Shown in pieces: positions 8,746 through 18,151 of a stretch of DNA of 64,000 bases; the first letter of the stretch is position 1; each line of letters starts with the position of its first letter. The stretch covers positions 1,736,001 to 1,800,000 of the forward strand of contig NZ_CP159508.1 of assembly GCF_051131155.1 (NCBI RefSeq), given 5' to 3'. The notes below the pieces were generated by a model. That model worked only from the letters and a program-made list of their open reading frames with translations, was not told where the DNA came from and did not search any database. A program made the translations under genes and the position numbers. The stretch comes from Pseudanabaena minima (GTDB lineage: Bacteria > Cyanobacteriota > Cyanobacteriia > Pseudanabaenales > Pseudanabaenaceae).

Positions 8746-10095
8746 TTAACTCTTTGCTTGATCAAGTCCAATACTTTTTGTTTCTTGGCTTTCAAGATTT
8801 GGCAATAAGTAAATAAATCCACTAAAAAACCAGAAATACGGTAACATGGTTGGGTCAGTTACTAGCTGTCTACCTATATGAATTAGTTGGAATAAAAATA
8901 CAGCTAATGCTAATTTTTTGTAAAAAGGATTTTTTAGATTGATAAATACACAGTATAAATATATTAAGATAGCTAATCTAAGTCCATACCATAAAATAAA
9001 ACCCAATAGCCCTATTTCAATCATGACTCTCCCAGGCTCTTCTTCGTAAGGTGGCAGTTTCTCACCTACAGGTAAATCTAAAAGCTGCCTCAGACTAGCT
9101 GATCCACCTTGGGTGGCTCCTACACCATAACCGTCAACTCTATCTTTAGAAAAAACAAAAATATCATTAAAGTATCCAAATGCACGATCAACCACTGAGT
9201 CACTAGCTGTATCTGCTCGATTGGTATAAGATTGAATTGCTGGTTGAAAGTAGATTATAGCCATTAATGTTGCTATAACTAAGGGTAAAAACAAACTAAA
9301 AACAAAATTGATAGCAGTCTTATAACTATTAAACAATAAACAAATTGCATAGATAATAGTGAATAAGAATATGTAAATCATGACTGCTCTCGAACCACTC
9401 ATGAAACAATTAACAACGATAAGTGTCAGCTCTAAAATATAAATCAACTGCCACTTAATTGAGTATGTTTGAGAAAGAAAAACTACTAACAATGAAAAAC
9501 AAACTGCAAGATAAACTTTCAGCCCTTGCAAATACGAAAAAGTTCCTGTGATTCTGACAAACTCACCTGCTGTAGCAATTCCTTCCTCTGAACCAGACAC
9601 ATACATATTTAATGAGCTATCTACAGGGCTAAAAAATTGAACAATACCTAAAATACAAATAGGAATTAGTAAGAATAAATAGTTTCGCAAGAATTTATAC
9701 AACTCAGACTCTGAGTCAAACAAATGTGGAATTATCCACATAAGAGGAATGTATAATAAGTATGCTCTAATACCTAGTAATCCTATAATTGGAGATCCTA
9801 GGCTAGGATTAAAAGACTGTAAACAGCAAACAATAGCTATAGTGATTGTTAATTCTTTGATAAATGGATACCGATCTACTAGTTGTCGAGATCGTCTAGC
9901 AAAACCAATGTAAGCGCCAATTAGTATAAAGTCTTTAAGAAAGTAAATCAAATCTCTTGCTTGCGGAAAAAACCATCGCCTTAGAGCACCCTCAAATAAA
10001 ACGATCACAAGAATGGTTTTAATCGATAGTTTCCAATTCTGTGATGCTCCAAAGATGATCAGTAAAACTAGTATTGATAAGCCTACTATTTCCAT
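8746..10095 (-). CDS. polysaccharide polymerase / O-antigen ligase-like membrane protein
   Basis: A 449-aa integral membrane protein with about ten or more hydrophobic segments (e.g. VGLSILVLLIIFG, FLFTIIYAICLLF, FSLFLPLVIATLMAII) and a large polar loop around residues 280-360 containing VDGYGVGATQGG and YEEEPGRVMIEIGLLG. The G-x-G loop followed by an E-hydrophobic segment is characteristic of Wzy/WaaL-type O-antigen polymerases. It sits between glycosyltransferases, as expected for a Wzx/Wzy-dependent pathway with the flippase at 16064-17548. Confidence 0.8.
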   Translation of the reverse strand: MEIVGLSILVLLIIFGASQNWKLSIKTILVIVLFEGALRRWFFPQARDLIYFLKDFILIGAYIGFARRSRQLVDRYPFIKELTITIAIVCCLQSFNPSLGSPIIGLLGIRAYLLYIPLMWIIPHLFDSESELYKFLRNYLFLLIPICILGIVQFFSPVDSSLNMYVSGSEEGIATAGEFVRITGTFSYLQGLKVYLAVCFSLLVVFLSQTYSIKWQLIYILELTLIVVNCFMSGSRAVMIYIFLFTIIYAICLLFNSYKTAINFVFSLFLPLVIATLMAIIYFQPAIQSYTNRADTASDSVVDRAFGYFNDIFVFSKDRVDGYGVGATQGGSASLRQLLDLPVGEKLPPYEEEPGRVMIEIGLLGFILWYGLRLAILIYLYCVFINLKNPFYKKLALAVFLFQLIHIGRQLVTDPTMLPYFWFFSGFIYLLPNLESQETKSIGLDQAKS

Positions 10096-10233
10096 TTTCT
10101 AATGCTATATTTTTTTACTAGTTGTAGATTAAAATCTATTTTTATACTCCCTCGTAAAATCTAAAGTAGATGATTTAATTGAATCTTTAGCAATCCTAAT
10201 TTTTATTTTGTTTCAACACTAAAGTTATATTTT

Positions 10234-11319
10234 TTATTGCAAATTTAACTGCTGGAAAATCTCAAAGAATTTTTTGGATTGAATTGACAAGTTATGGTCA
10301 GAATACCAAGCATGAGCATTATCAGCGATTAATTGTAGCATTTTTATATCTTTTACTGAATTTTTACTGGGAACCCAATAGTTTTCTCCTTCTTTTATTT
10401 CGTTAGCAAGGGAATTATTACTTTTAGCATTAATGGGTATTAATCTATGGGCACAGTAAGCAGCAAAAACACCTGATTTGCCCAAAAAGTTAGGATTATA
10501 ACTTAAGAATCCTGCGATTGAGTTTTTCATAATATCACTTATTTTTGCAGATGGTTGCTGTCCTAATTCTAGGATTGGTACATTCCCAATTACAGGGGGA
10601 GTTTTTCCAGTCGGAGTTCCTAGATCCAAAATTTCTTGGATACCTAAACTTTGGCACACATCAACTAAAGTTTCTTTGCATTGTTGATAAGCTCTTATCC
10701 TCTGGGGAACAAGCCCAAAAAGAATTAGCTGTTTTGAGCGTTTTGATAAAGGAAGTAACAGTCTTGGTTCACCAATATTAGAAAAAACTGGCAAAACGCG
10801 TATTTGAGGGTGCTTCCCGTTACTTAGCTTAATAAGAGTATCAGCATAGTTTTGATTATTAGTAATACAGCTATCACTTAATTGAGATAATCTGAAAACC
10901 AAATTTTTTTGTAGAGGAGAAAGCCAAAATGAACTTGTCCAAGGTGGAGTTCCAGATGTAAAAACCTCATGAAACATGGTGATCAGAGATCTCTGTGGAT
11001 ATAAACTCTTCCAACGCTGTAAACCCTCAATTAGCCAGATGGGGCAGCCTCGCTTAGCATAGCCATAACCCACATAATGCAATAAAACTGATGATGGACT
11101 ATCTCCTACCAACAAAGTTGTCAGTTGATTAGAGTCACTATCTAAAACTTGACTAATAGAAAAACCTTCAATTTCTAATTCACCGTTCCATTCAGGATAT
11201 CCAACAATAAAATGGGTTTGAACATTAAAATCTTTACGAAGTTGACGTGCTAAATTTAACGCATAGTCACCAATGCCATCAATCGATGGCGGAAGTCTAG
11301 AAACAATGGAATAAATCAT
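10234..11319 (-). CDS. glycosyltransferase, GT4-like
   Basis: N-terminus IYSIVSRLPPSIDGIGDYALNLA is the nucleotide-binding loop region of a GT-B transferase; later segments (LLHYVGYGYAKRGCP, SLITMFHEVFTSG, ILFGLVPQRIRAY, GFLSYNPNFLGKSGVFAAYCAHRLIPI) follow the GT4 layout, although the E-x7-E motif is degenerate. The open frame reaches a TTG at 11358, but the added residues are a hydrophobic run and conserved sequence begins at IYSIVSR, so ATG at 11319 (361 aa) is preferred. Acceptor and donor unknown. Confidence 0.75.
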   Translation of the reverse strand: MIYSIVSRLPPSIDGIGDYALNLARQLRKDFNVQTHFIVGYPEWNGELEIEGFSISQVLDSDSNQLTTLLVGDSPSSVLLHYVGYGYAKRGCPIWLIEGLQRWKSLYPQRSLITMFHEVFTSGTPPWTSSFWLSPLQKNLVFRLSQLSDSCITNNQNYADTLIKLSNGKHPQIRVLPVFSNIGEPRLLLPLSKRSKQLILFGLVPQRIRAYQQCKETLVDVCQSLGIQEILDLGTPTGKTPPVIGNVPILELGQQPSAKISDIMKNSIAGFLSYNPNFLGKSGVFAAYCAHRLIPINAKSNNSLANEIKEGENYWVPSKNSVKDIKMLQLIADNAHAWYSDHNLSIQSKKFFEIFQQLNLQ

Positions 11320-11486
11320 ACTGAGGAAACATAAGACTATTATTAGAAAAAATTTCAAGCAGTTCGACTTCTACTTAACTTGCAAGTGATCGGAGAAATT
11401 CTTTGCTCATCTGGAGGACTAGGTGAAACCATCTCAATCGGATAGATAGGAGCTTATATTTAAGATGCATACTCTGTAGCAGGAAA

Positions 11487-12638
11487 TCAAGTTTCACTCA
11501 AATAATGAGATCTATATTGATCAAGCCATTGTAAATAAGTCATTTCTAATTTATCGATTGCCACATCCCATCTTAGAGCCTGCACTCTTTCATAACCAGT
11601 TTGAGCAATCTTCATTCGTAAAGATTCATTGAGCAATAATTTTTTAACTGCTTCATATAAGTATGGGGAAAGTGGTGCATCTATCAACATAGCCTCCTCT
11701 CCATGTTTTAGGCTAGCTGCAAACCCAGTTTTGCTGGAAACTAAGGCACAACCACAAGACATTGCTTCGGCGGACACTAAGCCAAAGCTTTCATAAATCG
11801 AAGGCATAATAAAAATAGAGACAGTTTTATAAATTTTTTTTAGGTCATCTTTATTTTCAACAAAAGGTATGATGTTAATCCTATTGCATATCTGTATAGG
11901 AAAATATTCTTCTTTTTTAAAATCATTACCTACACCAATCAACTTAAAAATCAAACTAGGAAACTCGGTAAGTAGATTTGATACATCATTTATCATGATT
12001 TTCGTTCCTTTCCGAGATATCCAACTTCCGCAATAGCCAATTATCGCATCTCTAGAGAAATCCAATTGCAGTCTTAGAAAAGTATTTAACAAACCAGGTT
12101 CAATTGTGGTTAAACGATCTACTTGTTGATACTGTTGATTTAACCCATAACTTCTATCATAGTCACTTTGAGTTATTATTCCGTCAACTTTATTAAAGAA
12201 TATTTCAAATAAACCAGTTTGATCAAATTGATACCATTTCTTCAATTTTGAGCCATAATTTATTGCTTCATTATTTTGAGTCATAACTTTATGAACATTT
12301 GTTTCTAAACCATTGGAATGACAAATAATTAAGTAAGGTCGTTTTTTAAATTGTTGCAAAAAAGCCACGGTTAACCATGCTTCAGCACCATAAAACTCAA
12401 TAATGTCATATTTTTTTTTATTGATTTGAACTAAGCAAAAAAAGAATATCCCTAATGCTTTTCGATATCGACTAGCTCGTCCTCGTAAAAACTGAAGAGG
12501 TTCATATTCATTTGGACCAAACAGATCAACTTCATGTCCTCTTTGTTTCAATCCACGAACAAAGTTGACAATTGTATATCCTGACCCCTGAGATTCTATT
12601 AAATGACAGTTACTTATAGTTAGAATTTTCATAATCAA
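11487..12638 (-). CDS. glycosyltransferase family 4
   Basis: 383-aa GT-B enzyme. Motifs seen: GSGYTIVNFVRGLKQRGHEVDLF (shown in outline), IIGYCGSWISRKGTKIMI, FKLIGVGNDFKKEEYF and IFIMPSIYESFGLVSAEAMSCGCALV, the last carrying the E-x7-E donor-site motif. ATG codons at 12638 and 12632 both fit (MIMKILTIS). The gene ends close to the next minus-strand gene in the same cluster, separated by a 167-bp AT-rich gap. Confidence 0.9.
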   Translation of the reverse strand: MIMKILTISNCHLIESQGSGYTIVNFVRGLKQRGHEVDLFGPNEYEPLQFLRGRASRYRKALGIFFFCLVQINKKKYDIIEFYGAEAWLTVAFLQQFKKRPYLIICHSNGLETNVHKVMTQNNEAINYGSKLKKWYQFDQTGLFEIFFNKVDGIITQSDYDRSYGLNQQYQQVDRLTTIEPGLLNTFLRLQLDFSRDAIIGYCGSWISRKGTKIMINDVSNLLTEFPSLIFKLIGVGNDFKKEEYFPIQICNRINIIPFVENKDDLKKIYKTVSIFIMPSIYESFGLVSAEAMSCGCALVSSKTGFAASLKHGEEAMLIDAPLSPYLYEAVKKLLLNESLRMKIAQTGYERVQALRWDVAIDKLEMTYLQWLDQYRSHYLSET

Positions 12639-12647
12639 ACTTAAATA

Positions 12648-13637
12648 TTATAGGTTTATGATTTTAGATAGTTGTCCGTAAATCTTATCTAAAAATCTAA
12701 GCATTAAAGTTAATAATAACGGCGGTTTTTGAATAGGGAATTCAGGAATATCTTCTATTCCCTGCTTTTTCATATAAAGCCTACAAGCTTCCCAGTTAAA
12801 ATACCAAATATCATCTACCCAAAATTTAATTACTCCATATTTTTGAAAATACTTAAGAACCTCCGTATCTTGCCAATAATACTTATAGTTAATAATTGTT
12901 TTCATATCAATTCCTATGCTCTCCCATCCATCGAACCATTCTTGAGAAGATTTCTGTAAATTGCCACCTTTAGTCCAATCTTTAAAAGCACAATAGCTTT
13001 TCCGTCTCCTAAAGATGGGATTTGTTTTATAAACATTGTCTATAACGGAATACATCCTCCACTTTGAAGATTGTGCTGTTAAGCGAAGAATAGCATAATG
13101 AAGAACTTTAACGTCATGAATGTGAAGCTGAGGAGCGCTATCTGGAACAGGGATTCTGATACTATGTAGTTTCTTGGGATTGTGTTCAACTCCATCATCA
13201 ACATACCCTAAAGGCCAAGGTTGACTGTATCTCACACATTGATCAAGTGTTAAATATAAATCTGGTTTTTCAAAGCATAAAACAGTTCCAGGCTTTGCAT
13301 TAAGCATTGTTTGCCAACCTAAAGTATGAATAGCATTTGCTGCTAAAATTTCATCTGCATCTAGTGCCAAAATAATTTTATGTTCTGGAACTAATTCTCT
13401 AGCTGTTCGTAATAAAAGAAGTTGACGGCTAGATTCATCATATTGATTTGCTTCATTTTCAATTAACTTTACTTTTGAATATTTCTGGCAAATGTTTTTA
13501 CTACCATCTATTGAGTTTTGATCTGCAACAATAATTAAATCAGCAAATTGACTAGTGACAGATAGAAATCGATCTAAAATCCAATATTCATTTTTAATCG
13601 GAGTAACTACAACAATTTTAGGCTTTTGGTTATTCAT
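12648..13637 (-). CDS. glycosyltransferase family 2
   Basis: GT-A inverting transferase. N-terminal IVVVTPIKNEYWILDRFL and IIVADQNSIDGS give the nucleotide-binding part; IILALDADEILA contains the metal-binding D-x-D. The C-terminal half (residues about 170-329) has Trp/Tyr-rich sequence and a basic end, seen in cyanobacterial GT2 proteins of about this length. It is 9 bp upstream of the next glycosyltransferase gene, so the two are surely co-transcribed. Confidence 0.88.
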   Translation of the reverse strand: MNNQKPKIVVVTPIKNEYWILDRFLSVTSQFADLIIVADQNSIDGSKNICQKYSKVKLIENEANQYDESSRQLLLLRTARELVPEHKIILALDADEILAANAIHTLGWQTMLNAKPGTVLCFEKPDLYLTLDQCVRYSQPWPLGYVDDGVEHNPKKLHSIRIPVPDSAPQLHIHDVKVLHYAILRLTAQSSKWRMYSVIDNVYKTNPIFRRRKSYCAFKDWTKGGNLQKSSQEWFDGWESIGIDMKTIINYKYYWQDTEVLKYFQKYGVIKFWVDDIWYFNWEACRLYMKKQGIEDIPEFPIQKPPLLLTLMLRFLDKIYGQLSKIINL

Positions 13638-13698
13638 AAATTATTTTTTTATATTCTTATACATATAAAAATTAATTGTGTTTGACAAATATAATTAA

Positions 13699-14298
13699 TC
13701 AATCACCTCTTCGCTTAATTAGTTTGCTTGGTACACCAGCTACTACAGAATAAGGTTCAACGTCTTTAGTAACCACTGAACCTGCACCAATTATCGATCC
13801 CTTCCCAATAGTAATCCCATCCAAAATTTGACAGCCAGAACCTATCCATACATCATCTTCAATTATAATTCCTTTTTTTGTGTCACCCTGGCTTCTAATT
13901 AATTGTTTTTTATCATTAAAGGTATGATTAGCAGGAATAATTACAGTATGAGCTGAAATCAAAACATTATTGCCAATCTTTAAACCTCCATGTCCGTATA
14001 GAATAGCAAAAGGGTTGATATTACAATAATCACCAATTTCTATATAGCCTCCATAGGTTAAAAGCATACAATACTGCTTGACAACAGTATTATTTCCTAT
14101 ATGCACAAAGGAATTGATAGTATCACATTGAATTGTGACGTTGGGACAAATTAGACAATCATTACCTATACATATATTCTGGGAGAGTCCATTTAGGTTA
14201 GTAGAAGGATGAATATAAGAATTATTACCAACTGACTTTATGAATAGAGAAAAGTAATAAGAAATAACTTTTTTCATGAGCCTCTTGATATTGTTCAT
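13699..14298 (-). CDS. left-handed beta-helix O-acetyltransferase
   Basis: Hexapeptide-repeat acyltransferase: repeated [IV]-G-x4 turns (ICIGNDCLICPNVTI, VHIGNNTVVKQY, IEIGDYCNINPFA, LKIGNNVLISAHTVI, VWIGSGCQILDGITIGKGSIIGAG) and the loop histidine in IIPANHTF. The end AGVPSKLIKRR is typical of WbbJ/maltose-acetyltransferase relatives. Likely acetylates a sugar of the exported glycan. The ATG overlaps the stop of the preceding methyltransferase gene (ATGA). Confidence 0.88.
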   Translation of the reverse strand: MNNIKRLMKKVISYYFSLFIKSVGNNSYIHPSTNLNGLSQNICIGNDCLICPNVTIQCDTINSFVHIGNNTVVKQYCMLLTYGGYIEIGDYCNINPFAILYGHGGLKIGNNVLISAHTVIIPANHTFNDKKQLIRSQGDTKKGIIIEDDVWIGSGCQILDGITIGKGSIIGAGSVVTKDVEPYSVVAGVPSKLIKRRGD

Positions 14299-15182
14299 AT
14301 ATTTACCTTGTCAATAACAATAAAAGCCTGCTCAGCAAATCCTCCCTCTGTACCGCAAGGATACTCTACTTGAAAGCCTCTCTCGATTGCCCAGTAATGG
14401 ACTTCTTTTTTAGATGCGACATAAACTGCATCAATGTCAGTGCCTATAATATCTAGATATGACAGACATATAGGATAAGGGTTTACAAGAAAATCACCTA
14501 AATTCATCTGAGTTTTTCGCAATGCTTGAGGAAGCCGGATCCTACTATCATATAAACTTATTAAAGCGTCAATCAATTTACCTTTACGGAGCTTTTCAGA
14601 TGCGGTGGAGGCAAAAGACCAGCCTAATTGTTGTGAAGCAAAACGGCCAGACTCAACGAAATCTGGAAAAACTAAAACAAGACGACCGTTCGGTTTGATT
14701 ACTCGCATCATTTCTGTTAATGCACGTTCTGGATATACTAAATGTTCAAGAACATATAGTGAAAAACAAATATCAAAATATGAATCAGGGAAGGGAATAT
14801 CATAAGCCGTACTACAATGCCAATCAGCTTCAGGGTGTTTATATCTATTCTGTTGAATAATGTAATCAGCTACTTCTACTCCAGAATAGTTCCCTTCATA
14901 GCCATATTTTCGGAGTTGACGGTATAAACGACCACTAGCACAACCTATCTCTAAGATGATTTGCGGGTTTAGTGAACAAATATATTTTGGCATTAAATGC
15001 CTTACTGAATATAAGTCTGAGGGGATTTCTTCTTGAGTATCTAACATGGATTGATACATTTCACGTCCATCCTGATGAGCGTAAAACCAAGTCATTTGAT
15101 TATTCAAGGTTGATAATATTTCTGGATCACCATTGGTACTAGACACCCATCTAAATTTGCGATCGCACTGTTTGATTTTCAT
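14295..15182 (-). CDS. SAM-dependent methyltransferase (type 11)
   Basis: Class I methyltransferase: motif I ILEIGCASGRLYRQL, post-I acidic VEVADYI, motif II-III FDICFSLYVLEHL and PNGRLVLVFPD. The open frame extends to 15257, but the extra residues overlap the upstream gene and look non-conserved, so ATG at 15182 (MKIKQCDRKFRW) is chosen, giving 295 aa and a 22-bp gap from the gene before. Its place between FkbM-type methyltransferase and acetyltransferase points to sugar decoration. Confidence 0.85.
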   Translation of the reverse strand: MKIKQCDRKFRWVSSTNGDPEILSTLNNQMTWFYAHQDGREMYQSMLDTQEEIPSDLYSVRHLMPKYICSLNPQIILEIGCASGRLYRQLRKYGYEGNYSGVEVADYIIQQNRYKHPEADWHCSTAYDIPFPDSYFDICFSLYVLEHLVYPERALTEMMRVIKPNGRLVLVFPDFVESGRFASQQLGWSFASTASEKLRKGKLIDALISLYDSRIRLPQALRKTQMNLGDFLVNPYPICLSYLDIIGTDIDAVYVASKKEVHYWAIERGFQVEYPCGTEGGFAEQAFIVIDKVNI

Positions 15183-15204
15183 TTTTTTGTTAAGAAATAG
15201 GGAC

Positions 15205-16062
15205 TCAAAAATCAACTTTTGGTAGAGCAAACAAGTGAACATTATTATACTGAGCAATCAATTCTGCTGTTTTATCATTAGGAACATGATGTTGTATATC
15301 TCCTTGTGGCAATAGCTGAAGAAAGAAGTCATAAGCAGGAAATGGAATATAGCTTAGAAGTTCTTTTACATCTTCCAAACGATTTTTAAAAGCAGCGCAA
15401 TGAATCTCAATCTCTAGTTTTGGTTTGGTTTTTAGGATTCCAGACGCTCCTTTAAGTACTTCAATCTCATATCCTTCTACATCTATTTTAATAAATGTTG
15501 GGACTAGGTTCTTTATAGAATCATCCAACGTAACTACTGGAACAGTGATTACTCTGAAGCCATCAGTTCTTCCAACAGAACCATTCCCATAATCAGTAAA
15601 GTCTACTATTCCTTGAAAAGAGCCAACAGCTTCATTTCTAATTTCAAAATTTTTGACTTGGTTCAGTTTAATGTTTTTACGTACTGTCTCAGCATTAGAG
15701 GCTAAAGCCTCAAATCCAATTACTTGACCTGTATTTCCTACGCATTGAGCATAAAAGATTCCTGTAAACCCAATATTAGCACCACAATCAATGGCAATAT
15801 CTCCTTCTTTTAAAACATTTTCTTTTATCCACAGAAGCTCTGGCCAATAATCAAACTCATGGGGGCGATCATACCAATGTTTGGAAAATAAATCACTGAT
15901 TATTAGTCTTATAGTCTCTCCTGCTATACTCTTCTCAATCTCATATGGCTTAAAGGTTAATTTTTTATATACATAAACAATTTTGAGCTTAATTTTTTCG
16001 GCAAAAACACTAAAAGATTCATGGCGAATTGTATAAAGTGATTTTTTCAAAAGTCTAAACAT
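15205..16062 (-). CDS. FkbM-family methyltransferase
   Basis: FkbM fold: AIDCGANIGFTGIFYAQ (SAM loop), GQVIGFEALASNAETVRKN, and the family-defining FIKIDVEGYEIEVLKGA. Members methylate sugar hydroxyls in exported glycans. Three starts compete: TTG 16083, ATG 16071 and ATG 16062. AAGGAG (minus strand, about 16078-16073) sits 9 nt before ATG 16062 but directly abuts 16071, which decides for 16062 (286 aa) and leaves no overlap with the flippase gene. Confidence 0.88.
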   Translation of the reverse strand: MFRLLKKSLYTIRHESFSVFAEKIKLKIVYVYKKLTFKPYEIEKSIAGETIRLIISDLFSKHWYDRPHEFDYWPELLWIKENVLKEGDIAIDCGANIGFTGIFYAQCVGNTGQVIGFEALASNAETVRKNIKLNQVKNFEIRNEAVGSFQGIVDFTDYGNGSVGRTDGFRVITVPVVTLDDSIKNLVPTFIKIDVEGYEIEVLKGASGILKTKPKLEIEIHCAAFKNRLEDVKELLSYIPFPAYDFFLQLLPQGDIQHHVPNDKTAELIAQYNNVHLFALPKVDF

Positions 16063-16063
16063 T

Positions 16064-17548
16064 TTAAACATCTCCTTTTTCAAAAGAATTAAGCCCTTTA
16101 TATATCAAATAAAAATTAACTAGTAAAGTGGGCAAAGAAGATATTATCCCAAATAGAAGAACTCCTTTCGTAATAGAAACATCAATAAACATTAACGAAA
16201 CAATTTGAGTAATAATTGTACTTGGGATTATTAGCCAAGAATCTGTGATCCATCCTCTGGAATGGTTGATTCCCCAATTCAGACTAATCAACAAAGAAAT
16301 ACTTGTAGATACAACAATTAAAAGTAACTCTTGATTAAGATTATTATATTTACTTCCTAAAATCCACAAAAATATTTGCGGTAATTTTAATGAGGTGGCT
16401 ATAAATACAATAGAAATTGTAATATAAAATAACATTGCTTTAAAATAATATTTTTTTAAGATTTCCATAGACTGACATCTGGCGATTGAAGGAATAAAAA
16501 TACTACTAACTGCCGCATTTAATGGAGCAAAAATTGCTGCAAAACGCCCCAATGCTCCAACATCAGCAATGCCAGATATATTACCAAAGCTGCTAATAAG
16601 CAAAATTGTTATTTGTCCTTGAATACACCAAAATATAGTATAAGAAATTTGATTTTTTACTGCATAGATTATTTGTTTTTCATAAGCCTTGTTAATGAGG
16701 TTGTTTTTAAGATATACATCACTATTCCATTTTTTGATCAGAAAAGTCCTAAGCCCCGATGCTATCGTTGAACAAAATAAATATATGAAGGCATTTACAG
16801 GCATTAAGCTAGCTATAGCAATTAACACTAGACGAGAACCAGAAAACGTAATATCTAAGTGCTGGATCTGTTTAATTCGAGATTTTAGAAGAGGGATAAT
16901 ATACAAAATTTGTTGACAGAAATAATAATTAAGCTCAATTAAAATTGCTACAATTACAAATAAAGTATAGAATATTGATGCCCCATTGGATATCAACAAA
17001 TACCCCATAGTGGGAACGATTAAAAAGCTAGCAGATATTCCCATATAATATCGCAGTCGCATTCCAGTATGGAGTAATTGACTTAGGAGGATATCATCTT
17101 GCCATATTTTTCCACCAATAGATATTATGGAAGAACTAATTCCAGTATCGGCTAAAACATTAATTACTGATTGCAAAGAATTGGCGATAGTAAAATAAGC
17201 ATATTCTTCCTTGCTAAGGTTGCGAATTATCAAAATCCCGCTAGCAAATCCTAATAATTGAACAACTAATTGAACTGAAATAAATTTGCTAATTAACTTG
17301 AACCAATAAAAAAACTTTGGTGTGGTTTTAAAAATATCTTTGGTGATTACTTTTGTATAAGATTGACTTTTTTGAAGCTTATCATCATTGGTAAAAGTAT
17401 TTTTTTTTGATTGTTGATTTTCATCCAAAAATTGTTGATTTTCTTGCTCATCCTTCTTTAACAACTGAGCAACAATCTGTTTTGCCCAAAATTTCAAACC
17501 AGCAAAAAAATATTGATTTTTTTTCATAGATTTTTCGGGCTTAGACAT
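16064..17548 (-). CDS. polysaccharide flippase, Wzx/MOP superfamily
   Basis: 494-aa membrane protein with about twelve hydrophobic spans after a charged N-terminal segment of about 90 residues that is rich in Lys/Gln/Asp. Membrane core begins FISVQLVVQLLGFASGILIIRNLSKEEYAYF, shown here only in part (LLGFASGILIIRNLSKEEYA), a typical Wzx opening; SALGRF-type segment DVGALGRFAAIFAPLNA follows. It translocates undecaprenol-linked repeat units to the periplasm. First gene of the minus-strand glycan cluster; the promoter should lie in 17549-17833. Confidence 0.88.
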   Translation of the reverse strand: MSKPEKSMKKNQYFFAGLKFWAKQIVAQLLKKDEQENQQFLDENQQSKKNTFTNDDKLQKSQSYTKVITKDIFKTTPKFFYWFKLISKFISVQLVVQLLGFASGILIIRNLSKEEYAYFTIANSLQSVINVLADTGISSSIISIGGKIWQDDILLSQLLHTGMRLRYYMGISASFLIVPTMGYLLISNGASIFYTLFVIVAILIELNYYFCQQILYIIPLLKSRIKQIQHLDITFSGSRLVLIAIASLMPVNAFIYLFCSTIASGLRTFLIKKWNSDVYLKNNLINKAYEKQIIYAVKNQISYTIFWCIQGQITILLISSFGNISGIADVGALGRFAAIFAPLNAAVSSIFIPSIARCQSMEILKKYYFKAMLFYITISIVFIATSLKLPQIFLWILGSKYNNLNQELLLIVVSTSISLLISLNWGINHSRGWITDSWLIIPSTIITQIVSLMFIDVSITKGVLLFGIISSLPTLLVNFYLIYKGLNSFEKGDV

Positions 17549-17601
17549 ATCGGACTAGAAATCCATTAATGACCAAGATTCAAGAAATTTTACATTGAAC
17601 C

Positions 17602-17650
17602 AATAAATTTTAAAATTATGTTTCTTTACAACATAATTTTAAAATTTATT
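17602..17650. repeat. AT-rich 20-bp palindrome upstream of the glycan cluster
   Basis: Arms 17602-17621 and 17631-17650 (AATAAATTTTAAAATTATG and complement) with a 9-nt loop, 54 bp before the flippase start. It lies where the cluster promoter or leader should be, so a regulatory role is possible; it may equally be a palindromic repeat. Confidence 0.65.
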
Positions 17651-17833
17651 GCACTGGACTGTTAAAGAGAGATAAGTCTCTCAAAGTATTCTGGGCAAGC
17701 TTTTCACGACCTTGATAATCAATCGCCATAAATCTTCGCTGGATAAGCCTTGTAGCTATTCATCACTTCTTTAACAACCAGTGTCGTAAATTGCTATAGA
17801 AACTTGCTGAGATAGGAGCTGCGATTTTCTTCA

Positions 17834-17925
17834 TATAGCAGTCCTATATCATTTGTGGATTTTTTTGGTTTGTGGAAGGACACCCCGATGGGGTGTCCTT
17901 CCACAAACCATTTAGGATTGCTATA
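17834..17925. repeat. family B palindromic element, copy B1
   Basis: 92 bp, bounded by TATAGCAGTCCT and AGGATTGCTATA (imperfect inverted ends) with a central hairpin GTTTGTGGAAGGACACCCC / GGGGTGTCCTTCCACAAAC and a satellite ATTTGTGGATTTTTTTGG. An inverted copy, differing at few positions, is at 46291-46381. No coding capacity. Confidence 0.85.
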
Positions 17926-18151
17926 GCAGAGCATCTGGTATCTAGCGAACCCTGCGCTAAATGATTAGGGTATCTAGCTGTATGAGTACGATATAATTAT
18001 TGTTTAGAGCTGTAAGTACTTCGACATAACTAAACCCCAGATTCAAAATCTGAACTGTTTGCTTCGCGGGCAATACAGGTTTTGAATTTAATGTTTAATT
18101 GTGCCTCCCTACTTATACAAACATAAAATATTAGAATTAGGATTGTAAGCT

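Noticed and set aside
15183..15257. Upstream start for the type 11 methyltransferase
   Set aside because: The extension overlaps the FkbM gene and adds a hydrophobic stretch not expected for the family.
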